Source: Firmicutes bacterium AF25-13AC (GTDB taxonomy: Bacteria; Bacillota; Clostridia; Lachnospirales; Lachnospiraceae). Taken from it: a DNA stretch of 46,400 bases. Under the pieces are notes generated by a model. The model was not told the DNA's origin. It was given only the letters and a program-made list of their open reading frames with translations, and did not search any database. The stretch covers positions 1 to 46,400 of the forward strand of contig QUFP01000036.1 in the NCBI GenBank assembly GCA_003478935.1, given 5' to 3'. Positions 17,901-29,087 of this stretch are shown in pieces; position 1 is the first letter of the stretch; each line of letters opens with the position of its first letter. The translations under genes and the position numbers were made by a program.

Positions 17901-19556
17901 TTAGATTTCCTCTTTTCCACCTGTCTTTGCACGAATCACACAAAGTGCTCCTACTAAAATCACAATACAAATCGGAAGTGAAATAAGAGAAAGCTGTGCC
18001 ATACCAACTGCCTGCAGCACACCAATGATAAAATATCCTACCATACATACAGCTGCCACGAGTGCAACATATGGGATCTGAGTTGCTACATGGTTGACAT
18101 GCTCACAATGACCTCCTGCTGATGCCATAATCGTTGTATCAGAAATTGGAGAACAATGATCACCACACACCGCACCTGCCAGGCAGGACGCGATTGAGAT
18201 TGCCATCATCTGACCAGACGGAAATACACCGATTACAATAGGAATAAGTATACTGAAAGTTCCCCATGATGTTCCTGTTGCAAATGCAAGAAATGCCGCA
18301 ACAAGGAAAATAATCATAGGCAAAAAGCCCTGCATTCCCTGTGCTGAATGCTCCACTAAATCTGCAACAAATACCTTCGCACCAAGAAGATTTGTCATAC
18401 CTGACAGTGTCCATGCCAAAGTAAGAATCATAATAGGTGCAATCATAGATTTAAATCCATCTGGAATACACTCTGTAAATTCCTGGAAAGTAAGAACATC
18501 TCTCATCATATAGTAAACAAATGTAAATGCCAATGTCACAGCACCGCCAAGTACAAGTCCAACAGACGCATCCGATCCTGCAAAGGCATCTACAAATGAT
18601 GCACCTTCAAAAAATCCACCTGTATAAATCATTGAGATAATACAGCTTGCAATCAAAACGGCTACTGGAAGAATCAGATCAAGTACATGCGAATTTTCCT
18701 TAATAACTTCTTCCTCATTGCCCTCATATGGCCTTCCCGGTGTAGTAAATAAATCACCTGCAATTGCATTCATCTCGTGGCGCTTCATTGGTCCAAAATC
18801 AACGCGAAGAAGTGTGATAGCAACTAGCATTACAAGTGTAAGAATCGCATATAGATTGTATGGGATTGTCTGAATAAATACGGCAAAACCATTGATTCCA
18901 GAATCGGATGGAACAGATGAAGTGACTGCTGCTGCCCAAGAGCTGATTGGTGCAATGATGCATACTGGTGCTGCTGTCGCATCAATAATATAGGACAGTT
19001 TTGCTCTTGATACCTTGTGGCGGTCTGTCACAGGACGCATAACACTTCCTACTGTCAGACAGTTGAAATAATCATCGACAAAAATCATTACACCAAGAAT
19101 CATAACACTGATCTGTGCACCGATTCTTGTCTTAATACGCTTTGATGCCCACTTTCCAAATGCTGCTGAACCGCCTGCTTTATTTAACAGTGACACCAAA
19201 ATTCCAAGCATAACAAGAAACACAATTATTCCGACATTCCATGCATTTGCAAGCTTATACACCATACCACCCTCTTCATGAAAGAACATGGTGTTGATCA
19301 TTGTTTCCAGGTTTCCATTAGAATACAGCAATGCACCTGCAAGGATTCCTGCAAGAAGTGATGTATATACTTCTTTTGTAAAAAGTGCAAGACCAATTGC
19401 AATAACTGGCGGAAGCAGTGAAAAAATGGTAGCATATGCGATGCTTGTATATTCACCGTTTGTCTCTTTGCCTCCTGTTATTATTGTGACAACAAGTAAT
19501 GCTGCAAATACTGCAAGCAGAACAAGCATTACCATTTGTTTTCTTTTAATTTTCAC
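17901..19556 (-). CDS. Na+/H+ antiporter NhaC family protein
   Basis: The 551-aa polytopic membrane protein has about 12 hydrophobic segments. Typical NhaC-family features are LLPPVIAIGLALFTKEVYTSLLAGILAGALL near the N-terminus (two segments), FVDDYFNCLTVGSVMRPVTD in the first half, and SCLAGAVCGDHCSPISDTTIMASAG in the second half. Members exchange Na+ for protons, malate/lactate or amino acids; the exact substrate cannot be told here. It is the last gene of the operon, 45 bp after a hybrid kinase gene, with no terminator seen between them. Confidence 0.9.
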   Translation of the reverse strand: MKIKRKQMVMLVLLAVFAALLVVTIITGGKETNGEYTSIAYATIFSLLPPVIAIGLALFTKEVYTSLLAGILAGALLYSNGNLETMINTMFFHEEGGMVYKLANAWNVGIIVFLVMLGILVSLLNKAGGSAAFGKWASKRIKTRIGAQISVMILGVMIFVDDYFNCLTVGSVMRPVTDRHKVSRAKLSYIIDATAAPVCIIAPISSWAAAVTSSVPSDSGINGFAVFIQTIPYNLYAILTLVMLVAITLLRVDFGPMKRHEMNAIAGDLFTTPGRPYEGNEEEVIKENSHVLDLILPVAVLIASCIISMIYTGGFFEGASFVDAFAGSDASVGLVLGGAVTLAFTFVYYMMRDVLTFQEFTECIPDGFKSMIAPIMILTLAWTLSGMTNLLGAKVFVADLVEHSAQGMQGFLPMIIFLVAAFLAFATGTSWGTFSILIPIVIGVFPSGQMMAISIASCLAGAVCGDHCSPISDTTIMASAGGHCEHVNHVATQIPYVALVAAVCMVGYFIIGVLQAVGMAQLSLISLPICIVILVGALCVIRAKTGGKEEI

Positions 19557-19601
19557 TTATAGTCCCCCTTATTTAGACTTCTTAAAATAAATTCGTTATC
19601 A

Positions 19602-22600
19602 TTATAACTGCTCATAAATGCGTTGTAAAGTTTTTTCTAAAAATTCCATATCAACTGGTTTTGCAATATGTGCATTCATACCAGCCGCAAAACACTGCTT
19701 TGCATCCTCTTCAAATGCATTTGCTGTCATTGCAAGAATTGGAATTGTCTTTGCATCTGGCCGTGTGAGACTTCTAATCGCCTTTGTTGCTGTAATTCCA
19801 TCCATAACAGGCATCATTATATCCATCAAAATTGCATCATACGTTCCAGGCGGATTTTTTGTAAACTCATCAAGTGCCTGCTTTCCATCTGATACATTCG
19901 TTACAAGAGCACCTCTGTCAGTAAGAAGTGTTGTCGCAATTTCAGCATTTAGTTCATTATCCTCTGCCATCAATAACTTCATACCCTCAATACTGCCAGT
20001 CAACTCTTTTTTCTGCTGCTTTTGTGGTGGCGGGGCTATCTCAAATGGAATTGTAACAACAAAGGTTGAGCCGACTCCCACTTCACTTGAAATTTCAATT
20101 GTTCCTTTCATCTGATTAATCAGTTCCTTTACAATTGCCATTCCAAGCCCTGTTCCCTGATAAATGCTTCTTGCATCATTTTTTTCCTGTGCAAATGGTT
20201 CAAAAATATGAGACAAAAACTCCTTGCTCATACCTATGCCGTTATCTGAAATAGTCCATCTGTATGTACAAATCCCATCCTTATCTCCAAGTGATTCTAC
20301 AGATGTCGTTATAATTCCATTTTGCCTGTTATATTTGATACAGTTTCCGTAAATATTTAAAAAGATCTGGCGAATATGAAGAGGGCTTCCGTAAATATAA
20401 GGATACACAAAATCTGTTTTTTTCTTCTCATACTCCCATTTAATTCCTTCACTCACTGCGCGGGATATAGCGATTGTTTCAATATCATTCATCAATTCCT
20501 GCAAACAAATCTGTTCATGCTTCAAAGCAATATTGCCTTCCTCAAGCTTACTCATCTGCAGTATATCGTTAATCAATGATAGTAAATGGCCTGCTACAAC
20601 TTTCATCTTTTCATGATTTTCCTTCACAAGCTCTTTATCATCAAAATGCTCCTCATCAATCTTTAAAAGACCAATGATTCCATTAAGCGGTGTACGAATG
20701 TCGTGACTCATGCGCGCCAAAAACTGTGTTTTTGTGCGGTTTGCCACGCGCATTTCATCAAAAGCCGCCTGCAATCTTGCGTGCTCCTGCTCATCGCGCT
20801 CATGCAGCTGGGTAGTATCCTGCAAGAGAACAATTGCATGGACAACATAAATCTCATTCCTTGTTTCTTCGTCAAACACAACTGTCTGCGTCATCAAAAT
20901 GGTTTTTTGTATCCAGTAAACAATGCCATTATCTCCATAAATACAAAATTCAACTGACAAATATTTTTCGCCCGCATCAAAACGCTTTAACAGCTTTTCA
21001 CAATCATCTGCCATACGATAGCTTCCAAGAGTTTCCTGCGTGACTATTCTTTTATACTCACTGCAATAATCCCTATATGAACCAGGAAGCGGATAATCAA
21101 AAAGCATATCCAGACTTTCTTTTTTTCTTTTACCTAAAAGGATGATTCTTTCCAAAATATCATTTGTGAGATTTACCGTATAAATGACATCAGATGGTTC
21201 GAGAAGTGCATCTACGTAGCTGTCGTTCTCCAAAATAGACTGCTTTAGCTGCTCATAATAAATTGTCAGCTGTTCCTTTGCATCTGCATGGCTTCCTGCA
21301 CCCTGACGAATAGTTTCAAATGCCAAGAGAAAATGATGAAGCATTCCTGTTTTGTCCCAGTCTACTGGAATGAATGTCAGGCGGCTGTAACTATCTTGCT
21401 CATTTACATCATACTTAAGCTCCATAACGTCATCTTTTGTGCGCATCTTTTCACACAAATAAGAAATCTTAAGGCATTGACCAAAGCGATCTTTATCCTG
21501 TTTTCCTATCTTCTCCTTAACAATCTGCTCTGCAGCACCAGAATAGCTTCCATCCGATGCCAGAAAAAAATTGTTGTTTGCACGAATTGTACGATATGTA
21601 TCTAGCTTTACATCACAGTACAGACAATCCGTGAAAGTTTTTCCATGCATATTCAATAGCTTCAACAGCTTGTAATCCAATTGTCTTTGCGCTGCTGCCT
21701 CCTCACGTTTTACATGATTCTTATTGATATACATATTTTTATCTGCGTAATTAAACATTTCCTGCATTGTACTTCCAGGAAACTCGCTTGCAAGTGCAAA
21801 GCCCACTGCATAGCTTAATGGAGTATCCGGATATGACTTAGATTCTTCTGCCATCTGTTCTCTTACTGATGCAAGGCAGGCTTTCATCTCTTCCTTCCCC
21901 ATTCCGTGAGTAACAGCAATAAATTCATCTCCTCCGGCTCTCCCCACAAACTGTTCTGCCGGCATGGATGCGCGTAAACAGACGGCGAAGCGGCGAATAT
22001 ATTCATCACCTGCCTCATGCCCCATACTATTATTGATTATGCGAAGATTATTCAAATCAAAGCTGCACACACCTATATCCTCTGGTGCGGCATCTGGCTG
22101 ACTTAACAATTCATCACATTTATTTCTATTAGGAAGCCCTGTCGCACCATCAATATATACTTTTTTCTGCAAAACACGATTCATCGCCGCATATCGCACA
22201 GCTTTAATAAATTCATATTCTATCAGAAGCATCAACACAACAATATCTGCTGTTATATATTTTTCAAGTAATGATAATGATGATGCCTTTCGCTGAGAAT
22301 ACACCTCTGCCAGTCCTGTTGCCTCATCACAAATTTCAAAAAAATGTTCACTCTTTGAAAGAATCTGTGTTTTATCAGCTCCATACGCACGCACCTGCAT
22401 AATTTCCTGTTTTAACATTAAAAAGTATTCATTCAGTTCTTCCATCTTTGTCTGAAAATCACTATCCTCCAGACGAACCAAGTTCAGCTCTTTGTTTCCA
22501 TTCCTCAATCCATCGATAAATGACTCAATCTCCTGAATCATATCATCTTCCTGTTTTCCAGAAATTTCAAACTTTACGATACGCTGCGTCTTACCACGAA

Positions 22601-22754
22601 CAAGACCTGCATAGTTAACTATACGAGCCGTTCCCTGGATACTAGATACAATCATCATCATCGCAATAATCAATACAACTAAAATAACCGTAAGTATACA
22701 AATGCTTATTTGAACAATACCAGATGATTTTTTCTTTGTACTGCTGTAAGCCAT
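19602..22754 (-). CDS. Membrane hybrid histidine kinase with an internal intact GGDEF domain
   Basis: About 1050 aa. It has a first membrane segment at 15-40, an extracytoplasmic helical sensor of about 130 aa, and a second segment near 170-190 ([14 protein letters not shown]). A diguanylate cyclase-like domain follows ([42 protein letters not shown]), without an RxxD inhibitory site. Then come PAS-like regions, HisKA with [15 protein letters not shown] (His about 685), HATPase_c ([24 protein letters not shown]) and a C-terminal receiver ([24 protein letters not shown]). The ATG at 22754 has GAGGAGAG upstream; a TTG at 22760 is less likely. It follows another hybrid kinase by 24 bp. Confidence 0.9.
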   Translation of the reverse strand: MAYSSTKKKSSGIVQISICILTVILVVLIIAMMMIVSSIQGTARIVNYAGLVRGKTQRIVKFEISGKQEDDMIQEIESFIDGLRNGNKELNLVRLEDSDFQTKMEELNEYFLMLKQEIMQVRAYGADKTQILSKSEHFFEICDEATGLAEVYSQRKASSLSLLEKYITADIVVLMLLIEYEFIKAVRYAAMNRVLQKKVYIDGATGLPNRNKCDELLSQPDAAPEDIGVCSFDLNNLRIINNSMGHEAGDEYIRRFAVCLRASMPAEQFVGRAGGDEFIAVTHGMGKEEMKACLASVREQMAEESKSYPDTPLSYAVGFALASEFPGSTMQEMFNYADKNMYINKNHVKREEAAAQRQLDYKLLKLLNMHGKTFTDCLYCDVKLDTYRTIRANNNFFLASDGSYSGAAEQIVKEKIGKQDKDRFGQCLKISYLCEKMRTKDDVMELKYDVNEQDSYSRLTFIPVDWDKTGMLHHFLLAFETIRQGAGSHADAKEQLTIYYEQLKQSILENDSYVDALLEPSDVIYTVNLTNDILERIILLGKRKKESLDMLFDYPLPGSYRDYCSEYKRIVTQETLGSYRMADDCEKLLKRFDAGEKYLSVEFCIYGDNGIVYWIQKTILMTQTVVFDEETRNEIYVVHAIVLLQDTTQLHERDEQEHARLQAAFDEMRVANRTKTQFLARMSHDIRTPLNGIIGLLKIDEEHFDDKELVKENHEKMKVVAGHLLSLINDILQMSKLEEGNIALKHEQICLQELMNDIETIAISRAVSEGIKWEYEKKKTDFVYPYIYGSPLHIRQIFLNIYGNCIKYNRQNGIITTSVESLGDKDGICTYRWTISDNGIGMSKEFLSHIFEPFAQEKNDARSIYQGTGLGMAIVKELINQMKGTIEISSEVGVGSTFVVTIPFEIAPPPQKQQKKELTGSIEGMKLLMAEDNELNAEIATTLLTDRGALVTNVSDGKQALDEFTKNPPGTYDAILMDIMMPVMDGITATKAIRSLTRPDAKTIPILAMTANAFEEDAKQCFAAGMNAHIAKPVDMEFLEKTLQRIYEQL

Positions 22755-22778
22755 TATCAACTCTCCTCTATTTCTTCA

Positions 22779-25732
22779 CTACTGTTTTAATGTAAATTTA
22801 TTTTTCAGTGCCTGAACAAGTTCTTCAATTACAATTGGCTTTGACAAAAAGCCATCCATACCTGATTCGAGTGCTTTTTTTCGATCTTCATCGAATGCAT
22901 TGGCTGTCATTGCCAATATTGAAATATTTGCTATTGCAGGATCCTTCAGCTTGCGAATACGTTTCGTAGCCTCATACCCATTCATAATAGGCATCTGCAC
23001 ATCCATCAACACCAAATCGTAAGTATCTGGCTTTGAAGTACTTACTTTCTCTAGCGCCTCAGCCCCATTTTCTGCTGTATCAACAATAAAACCATACTCA
23101 GTAAGAATCTCCACAGCTATCTCTCTGTTTAATTCATTATCTTCAACAAGCAATATATGCTTGTCTTTGAAATTGCAACCTGCCTGTGGAAGAATACCAT
23201 CATCATTTTGTTCTTTTTTCTGGCCAAGTGCAGTCATTAAAGTTTCACGCAGATCTGACATAAACATCGGCTTCGCACAGAACGCAGTTACGCCTGCTGC
23301 TTTTGCCTCCACTTCAATTTCTGACCAGTCATATGCGGTCAGTATAATAATCGGAGTATCATCTCCAAGGCTTCTTATCTGACGCGTAACTTCAATTCCA
23401 TTCATATCCGGCAGCCGCCAGTCGATAATATACGCATGAAAAGCATCCCCTAACTCCATTGACTGTTTTGCACGAAGAACAGCCTCCTTGCCTGAAAGAG
23501 TCCACTCTGAACGCATTCCAACCTTTACAAGCATCTTTGTAACACTGTCACATGTATTAAAGTCATCATCTACTACTAATGCCTTAAGACCTTCTAACTC
23601 TGTTATCTTTTCCACGCGATGCTGCTCAGACTGAATACGAAGCATCAAACTGATAATAAATTCTGTACCTTTGTTTTTCTGCGTCTGAATATCAATCGTA
23701 CCACCCATCATATTCACGATATTTTTAGAAATAGCCATGCCAAGTCCAGTACCCTGAATCTTGCTGACTGTAGATGTTCGCTCTCTCTCAAAAGGATCAA
23801 AAATTTTCTGTGCAAACTCCTGACTCATGCCAATTCCATTATCCTTGACCCTAATCTCATATTTAGCACAACCTTTTTGCGTGCTTGGAAACTGTCTTAG
23901 ACGAACAGAAACTGTTCCTCCTGCCGGTGTAAATTTAATTGCATTTGAGAGCAGATTCAAAAGCACCTGATTTAATCTTGTCTTATCACAGTATACATCT
24001 TCATCTGTAACATCCATTGCATCCATGTAAAGTTCTAACTGTTTTGCATGAATTTGTCCGCTAATAATTGTCTTCAAATCATGAAGAATATCTGACAAAT
24101 TAACCTTAGTTCCTCAAGATGAATCTTGCCGCTTTCAATACGGCTCATATCCAATATATCATTGATTAAAGAAAGTAGATGATTACTTGATGCAAGGATT
24201 TTTCCCAAATAATCCCTTACCTTTTCCTGGTTTTCAATATTGCTTACAGCAAGTGTAGTAAAACCTATAATGGCATTCATTGGTGTTCTTATGTCATGAG
24301 ACATATTTGACAGAAATGTGCTCTTTGCACGATTGGCTGTTTCAGCTGCGCAGACAGCATCTGACAGTGCCTGATTCATTTTCTTATCAGCAGTTCTATC
24401 TGACATGACAATGATACATTTTAGTTTTTTCTCTACCTCACTGCCCATTGCTATGATATGAAACCAACGCTGTTCCCCAGTTTTTTTATGAACATACTCA
24501 AAATCCCACTCACGCTGTTCATTGACAAGTAATCCTCTTAGATGTTTAGATCGTTGTCCCTCTGTATCCTGCGGATGAAGCTTTCCCAAAACATAAATAT
24601 TATCTTCAATCTGTTTCGCTGTAATACCAAGCAGCTTTTCAGCATTCGGACTAACATAGTCAACTCTGGCTGTCTTAGCATCTGCCATCAAAAACACATC
24701 ATCTACATTCATCGAAAGTTTTTTAAACAATTCATCCCTATACAAAATTTGTATATTCTTGCTCTTTATATTTAACTGACTTCTTCTAAGAATCATTATA
24801 ATAATGAATGATGCAATGCTAAACAGCATGGCACCTACAATAATAAGCGTACTACGCTGCAGCTCATTCATACTGGCATTGACAATATCAGCTGGAACAA
24901 TTCCAAGCAATGCCCAATCCTGAATGTTCACCTTTTCATAAATCAGATAGTAATTTCTTCCCTCTAAATTTACAAGCATAGCGCCTGTGTGTCCCTGCTT
25001 AAGCTCCTCTGAAAATGTCATGATCTCATCTTCTGAAAGCCCAGAGTGATCTCTTAAAACAGCTATGAAATTATATGCTGTTTCCCATGACTCTGGCGCA
25101 TGATCAATCACAACTCGTCCATCTGAATGAACCACATATCCGCCTGCATTTCCCTGAAAAGCAGAAATATCTAATACCTTTACAATATCAGCGTTGTCAT
25201 ATGCAACAGCAATGGCGTCATATTCAAACCCCTGATAAATTCCATTAACTTCAGGACATGCAAAAACAAGCATCTGTGATTTTCCAGGCAATGCTGCATT
25301 CATTATAATATCATTTCTCTGAGTGATCTTATCATCAAGATTTCCCTGTAATCCAAGATACCCTGTCTCGCCTGTTATCGTTTTATAATTGCCATCAAAC
25401 GATAAAAAATAGAAGCCCGAAAATCCTATTTCTTCCTGTACTTTATTGATGTAATCACAAATTTCATTTTCAGTCGAGGCCTTCTGTAGATATGCACTCC
25501 ACATATGAAGATATGTCAAATTTTTATTGACAAGTTCATTTAATGCTTTATTTGACTGATGAAAGATCTCTGTCAAATGAGAAGTACTTTCCTGATACAC
25601 AGTCTTCGACACAAACCTTGTATATTGGATTCCCACCATACTGATTCCAATTATTAAGACAATTGCTGCTGCAAATGCTCCCAATCTCGTTTTCATGAAT
25701 TGTTTCTTTTTTCTGTATTTTATCTCATCCAT
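22779..25732 (-). CDS. Cache-PAS hybrid histidine kinase with two receiver domains, frameshifted
   Basis: About 985 aa if two frames are joined. The first frame (25732-24074) has a membrane segment (LGAFAAAIVLIIGISMVGI), a dCache-like extracellular sensor to about 285, a second segment, PAS (VDYVSPNAEKLLGI) and His[20 protein letters not shown]. The second frame (to 22779) has HATPase_c ([24 protein letters not shown]), receiver 1 (VVDDDFNTC, IIDWRLPDMNG) and receiver 2 (VEDNELNRE, LMDVQMPIMNG, SKPIV). Restoring one A at GAGGAACT (near 24110) gives HLEETKVNLSDILHDLKTI, the normal link. The gene begins 4 bp after the solute-binding lipoprotein, so that protein is the likely ligand presenter for the Cache sensor. 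Confidence 0.85.
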
Positions 25733-25736
25733 CTAC

Positions 25737-27572
25737 TTACCTCAAAGTGATATATGATTCTGGCTCTGCCAAAACAGCATCATCCCCTAAGACATAATTG
25801 ATCCATGTATCCTTCACAAACGTTTCTCCATCTTTGAACCTATCACCTTCTGCTGAAATGATTGGCTCCATATGTTTTTTTGTTGCCAGACACATCACGG
25901 TAAATGTATCATCATCTTTGATTGTCTTTCCGTCTTTTTTAATGCTAGTCAATGTATAGCCATCGCTATTTTCCTTAACCTCCATAGAAATGCCGCTTAC
26001 AACTGGCAGTGAACCGCGGTTAAATGGAATAAATCCGCCCTCGCAGCCTTCCACAAAAGCTTTCAATAATTCTTTCAGCTTTGCTCCTGTTATTTCGCAT
26101 TTGTAAGAAAAAAGACTATTTGGCATGATCATGCTGACTGCCATTTTTTTAGTATAGTCAGCCTGCAGCACATTTCCTGTAAAACTATTTCCCGCTGCAA
26201 TAAGCACATCTGTCCCGTAAATACCTCTCAGCGTATTTGCCATAACTGAATAAGCTTCATTTCCGCCATCAGCATGGAAATAATTTGAATATGTATTCTG
26301 CACTTTTAACACAACATCATCAGAAGCTGATTTTTCCTCTTTCAACTGATCATTGAAGGCCTGATATGCCTGTTTTGAATCATACTCACCTGCAATCATC
26401 TTAGAAACCACATCTTTAGAAATGGAAAAGAAATCATTTGAGGCAATGCGAATATACATATGGTTTTCTTCAATGACAGGCTTAATATCTTTTAAATACT
26501 CAGTAAGATAAAAATCCACATTCTGACTGTAGCTTAACATATCCTGACCATCCGCAATAATCAGATTTTGCGCTTCCTCTGACAGCATCTCTTTTAATAC
26601 ACTCATTGCTTTTTTGCGTCGTGAATCATCCTGTTCCAAATCCTTATTCAAGGCTATCTGAAAATATGGAGTTGTCACGATCCACTCTTCACCATCCTGA
26701 TTAAAGAATGGTAAAAACGCTGTGTCGATGCCCTGATCCTGAAACGTCTTCACCATGAATGAACTTCCAAAATACATAGCCAGCTCTTCATTTTGATACA
26801 TACTTATTACATCATCATAAGTAAGATCCAGATCATCTTGTCCCAATTTCACGTCATTAATAAACTGTTCCAGATGCTCAAAAGCCTGTGGCCAGACAAT
26901 ATCATCCAGACCAACACGCTCTTTGTTGGCAGGATCACTATAAGCAGTACGCCACTTACGGCCATCCGTAGATGTAAGCTCTGAAGCAGACAGTCCCTGC
27001 AGTGTTTCCATACATGTATAATCATAGTAATAATCTGCAGTAAATCCACGAACACCTGCTTCTTCAAATTTTTGGCATGCCAAAACAAAGCTGTCATAAT
27101 CTGTTGGCAGCTCAATACCATACTTTTCAAACAATCCTTTGTTTACTACAAATCCATGTGCATCCGCGCATACAGGAAGCCAGTTCACACTTCCATCCTC
27201 GTTCATGAAGTTATTGAGATATGTATTGTATACAGCACCCGCCTCATTTGTTGTGGAAAGATCCATAAGACTATCCTTAAGCGGACTTGCATCATGAAGT
27301 GAGAAACGACAGCACGTAATAATATCAGGAAGTCCGCCATTTTCATCCAGAAACTTATAAAAATCCAAATCGTTGTTGCCAACTACAAATTCAATATTCA
27401 CATCTGGAAGCTGTGACTGAATATAAGGTGCATATTTATCATACAGATTTGTGGTCCATAAGTACACCCTTATTGTTTCTGCCTCTTCTTTTTTTACACT
27501 CTTTTTCCCACAGCTTGCTAAAAGTGCAATACCCGTCAACAGCAGGAACAATATTACTTTTTTTCTTTTCAA
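25737..27572 (-). CDS. Lipoprotein: extracellular solute-binding domain (family 1) fused to a 5'-nucleotidase C-terminal-like domain
   Basis: The 611-aa protein has a lipoprotein signal (MKRKKVILFLLLTGIALLASC, lipobox LLASC). A family-1 type binding domain follows (ETIRVYLWTTNLYDKY, GLPDIITC, FVVNKGLFEKYGIELPTDYDSF, residues ~40-420). The C-terminal ~160 residues match the 5'-nucleotidase C-terminal domain: TDVLIAAGNSFTGNVL, ITGAKLKELLKAF, VVSGISMEV, DDTFTVMCLATKKHM. The catalytic metallophosphatase half of 5'-nucleotidases is absent. The frame opens at 27641, but the TTG at 27570-27572 has GGGGGA upstream and starts the signal peptide. No transporter permease is near; a Cache hybrid kinase follows by 4 bp, so it more likely senses than imports. 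Confidence 0.83.
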   Translation of the reverse strand: MKRKKVILFLLLTGIALLASCGKKSVKKEEAETIRVYLWTTNLYDKYAPYIQSQLPDVNIEFVVGNNDLDFYKFLDENGGLPDIITCCRFSLHDASPLKDSLMDLSTTNEAGAVYNTYLNNFMNEDGSVNWLPVCADAHGFVVNKGLFEKYGIELPTDYDSFVLACQKFEEAGVRGFTADYYYDYTCMETLQGLSASELTSTDGRKWRTAYSDPANKERVGLDDIVWPQAFEHLEQFINDVKLGQDDLDLTYDDVISMYQNEELAMYFGSSFMVKTFQDQGIDTAFLPFFNQDGEEWIVTTPYFQIALNKDLEQDDSRRKKAMSVLKEMLSEEAQNLIIADGQDMLSYSQNVDFYLTEYLKDIKPVIEENHMYIRIASNDFFSISKDVVSKMIAGEYDSKQAYQAFNDQLKEEKSASDDVVLKVQNTYSNYFHADGGNEAYSVMANTLRGIYGTDVLIAAGNSFTGNVLQADYTKKMAVSMIMPNSLFSYKCEITGAKLKELLKAFVEGCEGGFIPFNRGSLPVVSGISMEVKENSDGYTLTSIKKDGKTIKDDDTFTVMCLATKKHMEPIISAEGDRFKDGETFVKDTWINYVLGDDAVLAEPESYITLR

Positions 27573-27593
27573 TTTTAAATTCCCCCTTATGGA

Positions 27594-27627
27594 AAATGTG
27601 TACCGCCACATAGTGCAGTACACATTT
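27594..27627. promoter_or_regulatory. 10-bp inverted repeat in the leader of the signalling operon
   Basis: AAATGTGTAC (27594-27603) and GTACACATTT (27618-27627), perfect, 14-nt loop. It lies between the promoter and the ribosome site of the lipoprotein gene; it could be an operator or a leader hairpin. Confidence 0.5.
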
Positions 27628-27645
27628 GGGGCAAAATACATATTA

Positions 27646-27674
27646 ATTATATTCCCAAACGAGACAAATTACAA
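27646..27674 (-). promoter_or_regulatory. Promoter of the SBP-kinase-kinase-NhaC operon
   Basis: Minus strand TTGTAA (27669-27674), 17-bp spacer, TATAAT (27646-27651). Confidence 0.65.
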
Positions 27675-27852
27675 GCATTATATTTTCTATTATCTCGTCA
27701 ATACATTCGCCTTTTTTCTTCCAGATCAAACTGCAGAAGCGGATTCACGCCCAGATTCATAGTCAGCCCGTCATCTTGGATCAAGCGCGTAATACTTTGC
27801 AAAGAGAGCCGCTATTACACGACTCTCCCATAAAAGATATTCTCATCAACCT

Positions 27853-28330
27853 TTATTTCTGTTGTCTCTTATACTCACTCACGCTCATCCCTGTCCACAG
27901 GTTAAACGCCCGCAGGAATGAGTTGATCTCCTGATAGCCAAGCAGAAACGCTATATCATCGCTGCTCATATCTGTATTGCGAAGGTAGTTCTTCGCCAAA
28001 AGCTCCCTTGTGCTGTTCAACTGCTTCTGGAAAGAAGTATCCTCATCCAACAGTTTTCTTTGCAGCGTCCTTTTGCTGATACCCAGCTTCTCAGCAACAT
28101 AATCCGCCGTACTCATGCCTCCCGTAAGCAACTCTGTCAATGCACTGCGTACCTTTGCAGAAAAGAAATCATCCCTCTCCATCTCATAGAGTCTCTTCTG
28201 CAGTTCCGGCTCAAAGAACTACCACATAGCCTCATTATAGCTGATGAATGGCTTTTCCATATCGTCAAAATGCTTCAAGGAAACAGAAATACATCGCAGA
28301 TTGCTGCTAAAAAGAAAGAGAATCGAAGAA
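27853..28330 (-). pseudogene. AraC-family transcriptional regulator, 3' remnant with internal stop
   Basis: The C-terminal AraC DNA-binding domain is intact (DYVAEKLGISKRTLQRKL and FLLGYQEINSFLRAFNLWTG, 109 aa from 28182). Reading further upstream in the same frame gives SVSLKHFDDMEKPFISYNEA then MW-stop-FFEPELQKRLYEM, so a TAG (likely from CAG) breaks the gene. Homology ends near 28330, next to the stop of the nucleotidyltransferase gene, and the effector-binding N-terminus of the usual ~340-aa protein is missing. This looks like a regulator truncated by arrival of the toxin-antitoxin pair. The 3' fragment could still be translated from the ATG at 28182 but lacks a ligand domain. Confidence 0.75.
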
Positions 28331-28340
28331 TTTCAAACGA

Positions 28341-29087
28341 CTAATCAAAAATTTTATGTAAAGCTTCTATTGCATCAGCATTCTTCAACCCATAATTTTT
28401 CAACGAATTGCCATCAAAAGGATCTTGGTTTAAGGAATCAATAAACATGGTAATGTCGTGTTTCACTGTTACCGGTAATTCACTTACTCTTTCAAGCACA
28501 AGCTCGGCAATAATTCTCAAAATATCTTTTTTATGTTTTTTTATGTCGCTAGAATCAACAGATTCACCATTTTCTTTTCTCTGTTTCAAGTCCAGATATG
28601 CTTTTGCCTTAAATAAAATAAGATACTCAGGTCTAAGAACAGAAAGTCCTTCTCTAATGACTTTGCCATCCAGTAGAGTTTTATAATATTCATCATTTAA
28701 CAAAATTGCAGATAAACTCGAAACAGCATCATCAATATGAATTGGAGTTATCCCTGTCATTTCACGCAGTTCAAAGTCATTCCTACAAAATAATTCTATC
28801 ATTTTTGGATATAAATCATCCTCTGGTTTGTCAAATCTATAAAATTGAGGTTTTTGTCCATTTGAAGCTTTGTTTCTATATTTTCCATTCTGGATAAATT
28901 TCCAGAATTTTTCTCCAAATTCAGGAGTCAAGGCTTCAACAATCAAAACCATATCCAAATCTCGTGTTGCTCTGAAAAGTACATCATTGCTTTCAAATAC
29001 AATATCACAGGCAGCACCACCAATCAATACGTATTGCTCCCCATAATTTGAAAAATACTTTCTAAAAGTATCCAATCCTCTTACCAT
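28341..29087 (-). CDS. Nucleotidyltransferase, AbiEii-like toxin candidate
   Basis: The 248-aa protein has the nucleotidyltransferase pattern LIGGAACDIVF followed by RATRDLDMVLIVE, i.e. GG-x-A and a DxD metal pair. Helical regions follow, with FKAKAYLDLKQRKENGE and KKHKKDILRII, which resemble the AbiEii/AbiGii toxin family's 'KxxAxxxR...KDxxDI' region. It starts 7 bp inside the upstream gene, the arrangement seen in type IV AbiE systems (antitoxin first, overlapping toxin). AbiEii toxins modify tRNA by adding nucleotides; assigning that activity here is inference. It lies just upstream of an AraC remnant. Confidence 0.7.
   Translation of the reverse strand: MVRGLDTFRKYFSNYGEQYVLIGGAACDIVFESNDVLFRATRDLDMVLIVEALTPEFGEKFWKFIQNGKYRNKASNGQKPQFYRFDKPEDDLYPKMIELFCRNDFELREMTGITPIHIDDAVSSLSAILLNDEYYKTLLDGKVIREGLSVLRPEYLILFKAKAYLDLKQRKENGESVDSSDIKKHKKDILRIIAELVLERVSELPVTVKHDITMFIDSLNQDPFDGNSLKNYGLKNADAIEALHKIFD

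Noticed and set aside
27594..27627. Rho-independent terminator before the signalling operon
   Set aside because: The hairpin is not followed by a T-run in either direction and lies within the leader.
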